Origin: Sabellastarte sp. h YS-2021
Lineage: Eukaryota; Annelida; Polychaeta; Sabellida; Sabellidae
Length of the DNA: 64,000 nucleotides
NCBI GenBank assembly: GCA_964017235.1
Contig: OZ024940.1
Coordinates: 1,488,001-1,552,000, forward strand
Direction: 5' to 3'
Position numbers and translations under genes: made by a program. The notes beneath the pieces were generated by a model. That model ran no database searches. It worked only from the letters and a program-made list of their open reading frames with translations, and had not been told where the DNA came from. Below, piece after piece: positions 38,138-51,297 of this stretch (positions are counted from its first letter, which is position 1; the number at the start of each line of letters is the position of its first letter).

Positions 38138-39303
38138 TTCAGCAATATATATGACCAACTTCTGATTTAAAAAACGCTCTCAGGGGTACTTGGTAAATTG
38201 TTGCCATCACAAGATAGCATACCTTTATAACCCTGATGTAACAGTCATAGCTATCCTATTTTTGTTAGTGCCACCCATCCAATGTCCTGCCCAAAATTCA
38301 GCATTATAGATTAACTTTAGACCGATTCATGATGTCCAATATGCTCTGGGGGGACTTGGGCTGAGTGGTTCCATCACAAGGTAGCATGCCTTTTTTACCC
38401 AGACGTAACATCCATAGCTATCCTACTTTTGTTAGTGACACCCACCCAATGCCCTGCCCAAAATTCAGCATTATAAATTAACTTTAGACCGATTTATGAT
38501 GTCAAATATGCTCTGGGGGGACTTGGGCTGAGTGGTTCCATCACAAGGTAGCATGCCTTTATTACCCAGACGTAACATCCATAGCTATCCTACTTTTGTT
38601 AGTGACACCCACCCAATGCCCTGCCCAAAATTCAGCATCATAGATTAACTTTAGACCGATTTATGATGTCAAATAGGCTCTGGGGGGACTTGCGCTGAGT
38701 GGTTCCATCACAAGGTAGCATGCCTTTGTTACCCAGATGTAACGTCAATAGCTATCCTATTTTTGTTAGTGACACCCACCCAATGTCCTGTCAAAAATTC
38801 AGCATTATGGATGAAATTCTGACCAATTTCTAATGTAAAATACGCTCTCAGGGGTGCTTGGCTTAATTGGTGCCATTGTAATTTTGCATGTCTTTATTAC
38901 CCAGATATAATGCTTATAACTATTCTATTTTTTGTACATTCCATCCACCCAATGTCCTGCCGAAAATTCAGCATTATAGATGAAATTCTGACCAATTTCT
39001 GATGTAAAATACGTTCTCAGGGATGCTTGGCTTAATTGGTGTCATCATAATTTTGCATGCCTTTATTACCCAGATGTAACGCTTATAACTATACTATCTT
39101 TTGTACATTCCACCCACCCAATGTCCTGCCGAAAATTCAGCATTATAGATGAACTTTTGACTAGCTTGTGATGTTAAATAATCACTCTCCGGTACTTGGG
39201 TTAAGTGGTGCCATCACAACGTAGCATGCCTTTATTTCCCAGATGTAATGCCCATACCTATCCTATTTTTATTAGTGCCACCCACCAAATTTCCAGCCCA
39301 TAA
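38138..39303 (+). repeat. 7-mer block, type beta (1166 bp)
   Basis: Beta markers GATTCATG, ATTATAAATT and ACTTGCGC are present. Confidence 0.92.
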
Positions 39304-40469
39304 TTCAGCAATATATATGACCAACTTCTGATTTAAAAAACGCTCTCAGGGGTACTTGGTAAATTGTTGCCATCACAAGATAGCATACCTTTATAACGCT
39401 GATGTAACAGTCATAGCTATCCTATTTTTGTTAGTGCCACCCATCCAATGTCCTGCCCAAAATTCAGCATTATAGATTAACTTTAGACCGATTCATGATG
39501 TCCAATATGCTCTGGGGGGACTTGGGCTGAGTGGTTCCATCACAAGGTAGCATGCCTTTTTTACCCAGACGTAACATCCATAGCTATCCTACTTTTGTTA
39601 GTGACACCCACCCAATGCCCTGCCCAAAATTCAGCATTATAAATTAACTTTAGACCGATTTATGATGTCAAATATGCTCTGGGGGGACTTGGGCTGAGTG
39701 GTTCCATCACAAGGTAGCATGCCTTTATTACCCAGACGTAACATCCATAGCTATCCTACTTTTGTTAGTGACACCCACCCAATGCCCTGCCCAAAATTCA
39801 GCATCATAGATTAACTTTAGACCGATTTATGATGTCAAATAGGCTCTGGGGGGACTTGCGCTGAGTGGTTCCATCACAAGGTAGCATGCCTTTGTTACCC
39901 AGATGTAACGTCAATAGCTATCCTATTTTTGTTAGTGACACCCACCCAATGTCCTGTCAAAAATTCAGCATTATGGATGAAATTCTGACCAATTTCTAAT
40001 GTAAAATACGCTCTCAGGGGTGCTTGGCTTAATTGGTGCCATTGTAATTTTGCATGTCTTTATTACCCAGATATAATGCTTATAACTATTCTATTTTTTG
40101 TACATTCCATCCACCCAATGTCCTGCCGAAAATTCAGCATTATAGATGAAATTCTGACCAATTTCTGATGTAAAATACGTTCTCAGGGATGCTTGGCTTA
40201 ATTGGTGTCATCATAATTTTGCATGCCTTTATTACCCAGATGTAACGCTTATAACTATACTATCTTTTGTACATTCCACCCACCCAATGTCCTGCCGAAA
40301 ATTCAGCATTATAGATGAACTTTTGACTAGCTTGTGATGTTAAATAATCACTCTCCGGTACTTGTGTTAAGTGGTGCCATCACCACGTAGCATGCCTTTA
40401 TTTCCCAGATGTAATGCCCATACCTATCCTATTTTTATTAGTGCCACCCACCAAATTTCCAGCCCATAA
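39304..40469 (+). repeat. 7-mer block, type beta (1166 bp)
   Basis: B has AACGCTGATG (39395). A has ACTTGTGTTAAG and CACCACG (40363). The combination of a variant from block 28300 at its left end and one from block 30634 at its right end shows that it is a recombinant of the two. Confidence 0.91.
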
Positions 40470-41804
40470 TTCAGCAATATATATGACCAACTTCTGATTT
40501 AAAAAACGCTCTCAGGGGTACTTGGTAAATTGTTGCCATCACAAGATAGCATACCTTTATAACCCTGATGTAACAGTCATAGCTATCCTATTTTTGTTAG
40601 TGCCACCCATCCAATGTCCTGCCCAAAATTCAGCATTATAGATTAACTTTAGACCGATTCTTGATGTCCAATATGCTCTGGGGGGACTTGGGCTGAGTGG
40701 TTCCATCACAAGGTAGCATGCCTTTTTTACCCAGACGTAACATCCATAGCTATCCTACTTTTGTTAGTGACACCCACCCAATGCCCTGCCCAAAATTCAG
40801 CATTATAAATTAACTTTAGACCGATTTATGATGTCAAATATACTCTGGGGGGACTTGGGCTGAGTGGTTCCATCACAAGGTAGCATGCCTTTATTACCCA
40901 GACGTAACATCCATAGCTATCCTACTTTTGTTAGTGACACCCACCCAATGCCCTGCCCAAAATTCAGCATCATAGATTAACTTTAGACCGATTTATGATG
41001 TCAAATATGCTCTGGGGGGACTTGGGCTGAGTGGTTCCATCACAAGGTAGCATGCCTTTGTTACCCAGATGTAACGTCAATAGCTATCCTATTTTTGTTA
41101 GTGACACCCACCCAATGTCCTGTCAAAAATTCAGCATTATGGATGAAATTCTGACCAATTTCTAATGTAAAATACGCTCTCAGGGGTGCTTCGCTTAATT
41201 GGTGCCATCTTAATTTTGCATGTCTTTATTACCCAGATGTAATGCTTATAACTATCCTATCTTGTGTACATTCCATCCACCCAATGTCCTGCCGAAAATT
41301 CAGCATTATAGATGAAATTCTGACCAATTTCTGATGTAAAATACATTCTCAGGGATGCTTGGCTTAATTGGTGTCATCATAATTTTGCATGCCTTTATTA
41401 CCCAGATGTAATCCTTATAACTATCCTATCTTGTGTACATTCCATCCACCCAATGTCCTGCCGAAAATTCAGCATTATAGATGAAATTCTGACCAATTTC
41501 TGATGTAAAATACATTCTCAGGGATGCTTGGCTTAATTGGTGTCATCATAATTTTGCATGCCTTTATTACCCAGATGTAACGCTTATAACTATACTATCT
41601 TTTGTACATTCCACCCACCCAATGTCCTGCCGAAAATTCAGCATTATAGATGAACTTTTGACTAGCTTGTGATGTTAAATAATCACTCTCCGGTACTTGG
41701 GTTAAGTGGTGCCATCACAACGTAGCATGCCTTTATTTCCCAGATGTAATGCCCATACCTATCCTATTTTTATTAGTGCCACCCACCAAATTTCCAGCCC
41801 ATAA
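40470..41804 (+). repeat. 8-mer block (1335 bp)
   Basis: Three D monomers, TTCG at 41190; GATTCTTGATGTCC and ATATACTCTGG are shared with 21968 and 31800. Confidence 0.92.
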
Positions 41805-42970
41805 TTCAGCAATATATATGACCAACTTCTGATTTAAAAAACGCTCTCAGGGGTACTTGGTAAATTGTTGCCATCACAAGATAGCATACCTTTATAACCC
41901 TGATGTAACAGTCATAGCTATCCTATTTTTGTTAGTGCCACCCACCCAATGTCCTGCCCAAAATTCAGCATTATAGATTAACTTTAGACCGATTTATGAT
42001 GTCCAATATGCTCTGGGGGGACTTGGGCTGAGTGGTTCCATCACAAGGTAGCATGCCTTTTTTACCCAGACGTAACATCCATAGCTATCCTACTTTTGTT
42101 AGTGACACCCACCCAATGCCCTGCCCAAAATTCAGCATCATAGATTAACTTTAGACCGATTTATGATGTCAAATATGCTCTGGGGGGACTTGGGCTGAGT
42201 GGTTCCATCACAAGGTAGCATGCCTTTTTTACCCAGACGTAACATCCATAGCTATCCTACTTTTGTTAGTGACACCCACCCAATGCCCTGCCCAAAATTC
42301 AGCATCATAGATTAACTTTAGACCGATTTATGATGTCAAATATGCTCTGGGGGGACTTGGGCTGAGTGGTTCCATCACAAGGTAGCATGCCTTTGTTACC
42401 CAGATGTAACGTCAATAGCTATCCTTTTTTTGTTAGTGACACCCACCCAATGTCCTGTCAAAAATTCAGCATTATGGATGAAATTCTGACCAATTTCTAA
42501 TGTAAAATACGCTCTCAGGGGTGCTTCGCTTAATTGGTGCCATCGTAATTTTGCATGTCTTTATTACCCAGATGTAATGCTTATAACTATCCTATCTTGT
42601 GTACATTCCATCCACCCAATGTCCTGCCGAAAATTCAGCATTATAGATGAAATTCTGACCAATTTCTGATGTAAAATACGTTCTCAGTGATGCTTGGCTT
42701 AATTGGTGTCATCATAATTTTGCATGCCTTTATTACCCAGATGTAACGCTTATAACTATACTATCTTTTGTACATTCCACCCACCCAATGTCCTGCCGAA
42801 AATTCAGCATTATAGATGAACTTTTGACTAGCTTGTGATGTTAAATAATCTCTCTCTGGTACTTGGGTTAAGTAGTGCCATCACAACGTAGCATGCCTTT
42901 ATTTCCCAGATGTAACGCCCATAGCTATCCTATTTTTATTAGTGCCACCCACCAAATTTCCAGCCCATAA
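41805..42970 (+). repeat. 7-mer block, type gamma (1166 bp)
   Basis: The last gamma block in the window: CCTTTTTTTG near 42423, TTCG at 42525, CATCGTAATTTTG and TTCTCAGTGATGC. Confidence 0.91.
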
Positions 42971-44469
42971 TTCAGCAATATATATGACCAACTTCTGATT
43001 TAAAATACGCTCTCAGGGGTACTTGGTAAATTGTTGCAATCACAAGATAGCATACCTTTATAACCCTGATTTAACAGTCATAGCTATCCTATTTTTGTTA
43101 CTGCCACCCACCCAATGTCCTGCCCAAACTTCAGCATTATAGATGAACTTTAGACCAACTTGTGATGTCAAAAATGCTTCAGGGGGACATGGGCTGAGGG
43201 GTGACATCACAAGGTAGCATGCCTTTATTTCCCAGATGTAACGCCCATAACTATCATATTTTTGTTAGTGACACCCACCCAATGTCCTGCCCAAAATTCA
43301 GCATTATAGATTGACTTTAGACCGATTTATGATGTCAAATATGCTCTGGGGGGACTTAGGCTGAGTGGTTCCATCACAAGGTAGCATGCCTTTATTACTC
43401 AGACATAACGTCCATACCTATCCTACTTTGTTAGTGACACCCACCCAATGTCCTGCCCAAACTTCAGCATTATAGATGAACTTTAGACCAACTTGTGATG
43501 TCAAAAATGCTCTGGGGGGACTTGGGCTGAGTGGTTCCATCACAAGGTAGCATGCCTTTATTACCCAGACGTAACGTCCATAGCTATCCTACTTTTGTTA
43601 GTGACACCCACCCAATGTCCTGCCCAAAATTCAGCATTATAGATTAACTTTAGACCGATTTATAATGTCAAATATGCTCTGGGGGGACTTGGGCTGAGTG
43701 GTTCCATCACAAGGTAGCATGCCTTTATTACCCAGACGTAATGTCCATAGCTATCCTATTTTTGTTAGTGACACCCACCCAATGTCCTGCCCAAAATTCA
43801 GCATTATAGATTAACTTTAGACCGATTTATGATGTCAAATATGCTCTGGGGGGACTTGGGCTGAGTGGTTCCATCACAAGGTAGCATGCCTTTATTACCC
43901 AGATGTAACGTCAATAGCTATCCTATTTTTGTTAGTGACACCCACCCAATGTCCTGTCAAAAATTCAGCATTATGGATGAAATTCTGACCAATTTCTAAT
44001 GTAAAATACGCTCTCAGGGGTGCTTGGCTTAATTGGTGCCATCATAATTTTGCATGTCTTTATTACCCAGATGCAATGCTTATAACTATCCTATCTTTTG
44101 TACATTCCATCCACCCAATGTCCTGCCGAAAATTCAGCATTATAGATGAAATTCTGACCAATTTCTGATGTAAAATACGTTCTCAGGGATGCTTGGCTTA
44201 ATTGGTGTTATCATAATTTTGCATGCCTTTATTACCCAGATGTAACGCTTATAAATATCCTATCTTTTGTACATTCCACCCACCCAATGTCCTGCCAAAA
44301 ATTCAGCATTATAGATGAACTTTTGACTACCTTGTGATGTTAAATAATCTCTCTCCGGTACTTGGGTTAAGTGGTGCCATCACAACGTAGCATGCCTTTA
44401 TTTCCCAGATGTAATGCCCATACCTATCCTATTTTTATTAGTGCCACCCACCAAATTTCCAGCCCATAA
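42971..44469 (+). repeat. 9-mer block (1499 bp), the last in the window
   Basis: Carries the ATGCTTCAGGGGGAC and TTGCAATCAC set. The third C retains GTAGCATGCC, so the CATACC change of the 34301 block is private to that block. No 9-mer of this B-C-C166 type occurs to the right. Confidence 0.92.
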
Positions 44470-45635
44470 TTCAGCAATATATATGACCAACTTCTGATTT
44501 AAAATACGCTCTCAGGGGTACTTGGTAAATTGTTGCCATCACAAGATAGCATACCTTTATAACCCTGATGTAACAGTCATAGCTATCCTATTTTTGTTAG
44601 TGCCACCCACCCAATGTCCTGCCCAAAATTCAGCATTATAGATTAACTTTAGACCGATTTATGATGTCCAATATGCTCTGGGGGGACATGGGCTGAGTGG
44701 TTCCATCACAAGGTAGCATGCCTTTTTTACCCAGACGTAACATCCATAGCTATCCTACTTTTGTTAGTGACACCCACCCAATGCCCTGCCCAAAATTCAG
44801 CATTATAGATTAACTATAGACCGATTTATGATGTCAAATATGCTCTGGGGGGACTTGGGCTGAGTGGTTCCATCACAAGGTAGCATGCCTTTATTACCCA
44901 GACATAACATCCATAGCTATCCTACTTTTGTTAGTGACACCCACCCAATGCCCTGCCCAAAATTCAGCATCATAGATTAACTTTAGACCGATTTATGATG
45001 TCAAATAGGCTCTGGGGGGACTTGCGCTGAGTGGTTCCATCACAAGGTAGCATGCCTTTGTTACCCAGATGTAACGTCAATAGCTATCCTATTTTTGTTA
45101 GTGACACCCACCCAATGTCCTGTCAAAAATTCAGCATTATGGATGAAATTCTGACCAATTTCTAATGTAAAATACGCTCTCAGGGGTGCTTGGCTTAATT
45201 GGTGCCATTGTAATTTTGCATGTCTTTATTACCCAGATATAATGCTTATAACTATTCTATTTTTTGTACATTCCATCCACCCAATGTCCTGCCGAAAATT
45301 CAGCATTATAGATGAAATTCTGACCAATTTCTGATGTAAAATACGTTCTCAGGGATGCTTGGCTTAATTGGTGTCATCATAATTTTGCATGCCTTTATTA
45401 CCCAGATGTAACGCTTATAACTATACTATCTTTTGTACATTCCACCCACCCAATGTCCTGCCGAAAATTCAGCATTATAGATGAACTTTTGACTAGCTTG
45501 TGATGTTAAATAATCACTCTCCGGTACTTGGGTTAAGTGGTGCCATCACAACGTAGCATGCCTTTATTTCCCAGATGTAATGCCCATACCTATCCTATTT
45601 TTATTAGTGCCACCCACCAAATTTCCAGCCCATAA
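44470..45635 (+). repeat. 7-mer block, type alpha (1166 bp), the last alpha
   Basis: GGACATGGG, AACTATAGACC and CAGACATAACATCC are present. From here to the right edge no alpha block recurs. Confidence 0.92.
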
Positions 45636-46801
45636 TTCAGCAATATATATGACCAACTTCTGATTTAAAAAACGCTCTCAGGGGTACTTGGTAAATTGTT
45701 GCCATCACAAGATAGCATACCTTTATAACCCTGATGTAACAGTCATAGCTATCCTATTTTTGTTAGTGCCACCCATCCAATGTCCTGCCCAAAATTCAGC
45801 ATTATAGATTAACTTTAGACCGATTCATGATGTCCAATATGCTCTGGGGGGACTTGGGCTGAGTGGTTCCATCACAAGGTAGCATGCCTTTTTTACCCAG
45901 ACGTAACATCCATAGCTATCCTACTTTTGTTAGTGACACCCACCCAATGCCCTGCCCAAAATTCAGCATTATAAATTAACTTTAGACCGATTTATGATGT
46001 CAAATATGCTCTGGGGGGACTTGGGCTGAGTGGTTCCATCACAAGGTAGCATGCCTTTATTACCCAGACGTAACATCCATAGCTATCCTACTTTTGTTAG
46101 TGACACCCACCCAATGCCCTGCCCAAAATTCAGCATCATAGATTAACTTTAGACCGATTTATGATGTCAAATAGGCTCTGGGGGGACTTGCGCTGAGTGG
46201 TTCCATCACAAGGTAGCATGCCTTTGTTACCCAGATGTAACGTCAATAGCTATCCTATTTTTGTTAGTGACACCCACCCAATGTCCTGTCAAAAATTCAG
46301 CATTATGGATGAAATTCTGACCAATTTCTAATGTAAAATACGCTCTCAGGGGTGCTTGGCTTAATTGGTGCCATTGTAATTTTGCATGTCTTTATTACCC
46401 AGATATAATGCTTATAACTATTCTATTTTTTGTACATTCCATCCACCCAATGTCCTGCCGAAAATTCAGCATTATAGATGAAATTCTGACCAATTTCTGA
46501 TGTAAAATACGTTCTCAGGGATGCTTGGCTTAATTGGTGTCATCATAATTTTGCATGCCTTTATTACCCAGATGTAACGCTTATAACTATACTATCTTTT
46601 GTACATTCCACCCACCCAATGTCCTGCCGAAAATTCAGCATTATAGATGAACTTTTGACTAGCTTGTGATGTTAAATAATCACTCTCCGGTACTTGGGTT
46701 AAGTGGTGCCATCACAACGTAGCATGCCTTTATTTCCCAGATGTAATGCCCATACCTATCCTATTTTTATTAGTGCCACCCACCAAATTTCCAGCCCATA
46801 A
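45636..46801 (+). repeat. 7-mer block, type beta (1166 bp)
   Basis: First of a run of beta blocks. G-quadruplex motifs end its first two C monomers at 45939-45957 and 46106-46124. Confidence 0.92.
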
Positions 46802-47967
46802 TTCAGCAATATATATGACCAACTTCTGATTTAAAAAACGCTCTCAGGGGTACTTGGTAAATTGTTGCCATCACAAGATAGCATACCTTTATAACGCTGA
46901 TGTAACAGTCATAGCTATCCTATTTTTGTTAGTGCCACCCATCCAATGTCCTGCCCAAAATTCAGCATTATAGATTAACTTTAGACCGATTCATGATGTC
47001 CAATATGCTCTGGGGGGACTTGGGCTGAGTGGTTCCATCACAAGGTAGCATGCCTTTTTTACCCAGACGTAACATCCATAGCTATCCTACTTTTGTTAGT
47101 GACACCCACCCAATGCCCTGCCCAAAATTCAGCATTATAAATTAACTTTAGACCGATTTATGATGTCAAATATGCTCTGGGGGGACTTGGGCTGAGTGGT
47201 TCCATCACAAGGTAGCATGCCTTTATTACCCAGACGTAACATCCATAGCTATCCTACTTTTGTTAGTGACACCCACCCAATGCCCTGCCCAAAATTCAGC
47301 ATCATAGATTAACTTTAGACCGATTTATGATGTCAAATAGGCTCTGGGGGGACTTGCGCTGAGTGGTTCCATCACAAGGTAGCATGCCTTTGTTACCCAG
47401 ATGTAACGTCAATAGCTATCCTATTTTTGTTAGTGACACCCACCCAATGTCCTGTCAAAAATTCAGCATTATGGATGAAATTCTGACCAATTTCTAATGT
47501 AAAATACGCTCTCAGGGGTGCTTGGCTTAATTGGTGCCATTGTAATTTTGCATGTCTTTATTACCCAGATATAATGCTTATAACTATTCTATTTTTTGTA
47601 CATTCCATCCACCCAATGTCCTGCCGAAAATTCAGCATTATAGATGAAATTCTGACCAATTTCTGATGTAAAATACGTTCTCAGGGATGCTTGGCTTAAT
47701 TGGTGTCATCATAATTTTGCATGCCTTTATTACCCAGATGTAACGCTTATAACTATACTATCTTTTGTACATTCCACCCACCCAATGTCCTGCCGAAAAT
47801 TCAGCATTATAGATGAACTTTTGACTAGCTTGTGATGTTAAATAATCACTCTCCGGTACTTGGGTTAAGTGGTGCCATCACAACGTAGCATGCCTTTATT
47901 TCCCAGATGTAATGCCCATACCTATCCTATTTTTATTAGTGCCACCCACCAAATTTCCAGCCCATAA
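46802..47967 (+). repeat. 7-mer block, type beta (1166 bp)
   Basis: B has AACGCTGATG at 46893, 7498 bp after the same variant at 39395. Confidence 0.92.
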
Positions 47968-49133
47968 TTCAGCAATATATATGACCAACTTCTGATTTAA
48001 AAAACGCTCTCAGGGGTACTTGGTAAATTGTTGCCATCACAAGATAGCATACCTTTATAACCCTGATGTAACAGTCATAGCTATCCTATTTTTGTTAGTG
48101 CCACCCATCCAATGTCCTGCCCAAAATTCAGCATTATAGATTAACTTTAGACCGATTCATGATGTCCAATATGCTCTGGGGGGACTTGGGCTGAGTGGTT
48201 CCATCACAAGGTAGCATGCCTTTTTTACCCAGACGTAACATCCATAGCTATCCTACTTTTGTTAGTGACACCCACCCAATGCCCTGCCCAAAATTCAGCA
48301 TTATAAATTAACTTTAGACCGATTTATGATGTCAAATATGCTCTGGGGGGACTTGGGCTGAGTGGTTCCATCACAAGGTAGCATGCCTTTATTACCCAGA
48401 CGTAACATCCATAGCTATCCTACTTTTGTTAGTGACACCCACCCAATGCCCTGCCCAAAATTCAGCATCATAGATTAACTTTAGACCGATTTATGATGTC
48501 AAATAGGCTCTGGGGGGACTTGCGCTGAGTGGTTCCATCACAAGGTAGCATGCCTTTGTTACCCAGATGTAACGTCAATAGCTATCCTATTTTTGTTAGT
48601 GACACCCACCCAATGTCCTGTCAAAAATTCAGCATTATGGATGAAATTCTGACCAATTTCTAATGTAAAATACGCTCTCAGGGGTGCTTGGCTTAATTGG
48701 TGCCATTGTAATTTTGCATGTCTTTATTACCCAGATATAATGCTTATAACTATTCTATTTTTTGTACATTCCATCCACCCAATGTCCTGCCGAAAATTCA
48801 GCATTATAGATGAAATTCTGACCAATTTCTGATGTAAAATACGTTCTCAGGGATGCTTGGCTTAATTGGTGTCATCATAATTTTGCATGCCTTTATTACC
48901 CAGATGTAACGCTTATAACTATACTATCTTTTGTACATTCCACCCACCCAATGTCCTGCCGAAAATTCAGCATTATAGATGAACTTTTGACTAGCTTGTG
49001 ATGTTAAATAATCACTCTCCGGTACTTGGGTTAAGTGGTGCCATCACAACGTAGCATGCCTTTATTTCCCAGATGTAATGCCCATACCTATCCTATTTTT
49101 ATTAGTGCCACCCACCAAATTTCCAGCCCATAA
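47968..49133 (+). repeat. 7-mer block, type beta (1166 bp)
   Basis: Beta type with AACCCTGATG in B; essentially the consensus of this homogeneous zone. Confidence 0.92.
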
Positions 49134-50132
49134 TTCAGCAATATATATGACCAACTTCTGATTTAAAAAACGCTCTCAGGGGTACTTGGTAAATTGTTGC
49201 CATCACAAGATAGCATACCTTTATAACCCTGATGTAACAGTCATAGCTATCCTACTTTTGTTAGTGACACCCACCCAATGCCCTGCCCAAAATTCAGCAT
49301 TATAAATTAACTTTAGACCGATTTATGATGTCAAATATGCTCTGGGGGGACTTGGGCTGAGTGGTTCCATCACAAGGTAGCATGCCTTTATTACCCAGAC
49401 GTAACATCCATAGCTATCCTACTTTTGTTAGTGACACCCACCCAATGCCCTGCCCAAAATTCAGCATCATAGATTAACTTTAGACCGATTTATGATGTCA
49501 AATAGGCTCTGGGGGGACTTGCGCTGAGTGGTTCCATCACAAGGTAGCATGCCTTTGTTACCCAGATGTAACGTCAATAGCTATCCTATTTTTGTTAGTG
49601 ACACCCACCCAATGTCCTGTCAAAAATTCAGCATTATGGATGAAATTCTGACCAATTTCTAATGTAAAATACGCTCTCAGGGGTGCTTGGCTTAATTGGT
49701 GCCATTGTAATTTTGCATGTCTTTATTACCCAGATATAATGCTTATAACTATTCTATTTTTTGTACATTCCATCCACCCAATGTCCTGCCGAAAATTCAG
49801 CATTATAGATGAAATTCTGACCAATTTCTGATGTAAAATACGTTCTCAGGGATGCTTGGCTTAATTGGTGTCATCATAATTTTGCATGCCTTTATTACCC
49901 AGATGTAACGCTTATAACTATACTATCTTTTGTACATTCCACCCACCCAATGTCCTGCCGAAAATTCAGCATTATAGATGAACTTTTGACTAGCTTGTGA
50001 TGTTAAATAATCACTCTCCGGTACTTGGGTTAAGTGGTGCCATCACAACGTAGCATGCCTTTATTTCCCAGATGTAATGCCCATACCTATCCTATTTTTA
50101 TTAGTGCCACCCACCAAATTTCCAGCCCATAA
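49134..50132 (+). repeat. 6-mer block (999 bp) with B/C hybrid
   Basis: The first monomer (49134-49292, 159 bp) begins as B and ends as C: after CATAGCTATCCTA (49242-49254, shared by both classes) it reads CTTTTGTTAGTGACACC. The next monomer, at 49293, is the ATTATAAATT C. One C equivalent (167 bp) has been lost. This is a different event from the 6-mers at 19803 and 29635. Confidence 0.91.
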
Positions 50133-51297
50133 TTCAGCAATATATATGACCAACTTCTGATTTAAAAAACGCTCTCAGGGGTACTTGGTAAATTGTTGCC
50201 ATCACAAGATAGCATACCTTTATAACCCTGATGTAACAGTCATAGCTATCCTATTTTTGTTAGTGTCACCCATCCAATGTCCTGCCCAAAATTCAGCATT
50301 ATAGATTAACTTTAGACCGATTCATGATGTCCAATATGCTCTGGGGGGACTTGGGCTGAGTGGTTCCATCACAAGGTAGCATGCCTTTTTTACCCAGACG
50401 TAACATCCATAGCTATCCTACTTTTGTTAGTGACACCCACCCAATGCCCTGCCCAAAATTCAGCATTATAAATTAACTTTAGACCGATTTATGATGTCAA
50501 ATATGCTCTGGGGGGACTTGGGCTGAGTGGTTCCATCACAAGGTAGCATGCCTTTATTACCCAGACGTAACATCCATAGCTATCCTACTTTTGTTAGTGA
50601 CACCCACCCAATGCCCTGCCCAAAATTCAGCATCATAGATTAACTTTAGACCGATTTATGATTCAAATAGGCTCTGGGGGGACTTGCGCTGAGTGGTTCC
50701 ATCACAAGGTAGCATGCCTTTGTTACCCAGATGTAACGTCAATAGCTATCCTATTTTTGTTAGTGACACCCACCCAATGTCCTGTCAAAAATTCAGCATT
50801 ATGGATGAAATTCTGACCAATTTCTAATGTAAAATACGCTCTCAGGGGTGCTTGGCTTAATTGGTGCCATTGTAATTTTGCATGTCTTTATTACCCAGAT
50901 ATAATGCTTATAACTATTCTATTTTTTGTACATTCCATCCACCCAATGTCCTGCCGAAAATTCAGCATTATAGATGAAATTCTGACCAATTTCTGATGTA
51001 AAATACGTTCTCAGGGATGCTTGGCTTAATTGGTGTCATCATAATTTTGCATGCCTTTATTACCCAGATGTAACGCTTATAACTATACTATCTTTTGTAC
51101 ATTCCACCCACCCAATGTCCTGCCGAAAATTCAGCATTATAGATGAACTTTTGACTAGCTTGTGATGTTAAATAATCACTCTCCGGTACTTGGGTTAAGT
51201 GGTGCCATCACAACGTAGCATGCCTTTATTTCCCAGATGTAATGCCCATACCTATCCTATTTTTATTAGTGCCACCCACCAAATTTCCAGCCCATAA
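50133..51297 (+). repeat. 7-mer block, type beta (1165 bp)
   Basis: One base is missing in the third C, where TATGATGTCAAATAGG has become TATGATTCAAATAGG (near 50660). B ends with TTAGTGTCACCCATCC, shared only with block 52464. Confidence 0.91.

Larger units (their letters stand above)
29635..40469 (+). repeat. Second super-unit type, copy 2, with internal duplication
   Basis: Block order is 6-7-8-7-16-7-7-7. It differs from copy 1 in two ways: a 1172-bp tandem duplication inside the 9-mer (making the 16-mer at 34301) and a 7-mer at 39304 where copy 1 has an 8-mer at 28300. Both of those blocks carry AACGCTGATG in B, at 28391 and 39395. Confidence 0.88.
40470..47967 (+). repeat. Second super-unit type, copy 3, 7498 bp
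   Basis: Block order is 8-7-9-7-7-7, matching 31800-40469 of copy 2 once the 1172-bp duplication is removed (8670 minus 1172 is 7498). Shared rare variants are ACTTGTGTTAAG just upstream (40363), GATTCTTGATG, ATATACTCTGG and AACGCTGATG (46893). The 6-mer and 7-mer that open copies 1 and 2 are missing here. Confidence 0.87.
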
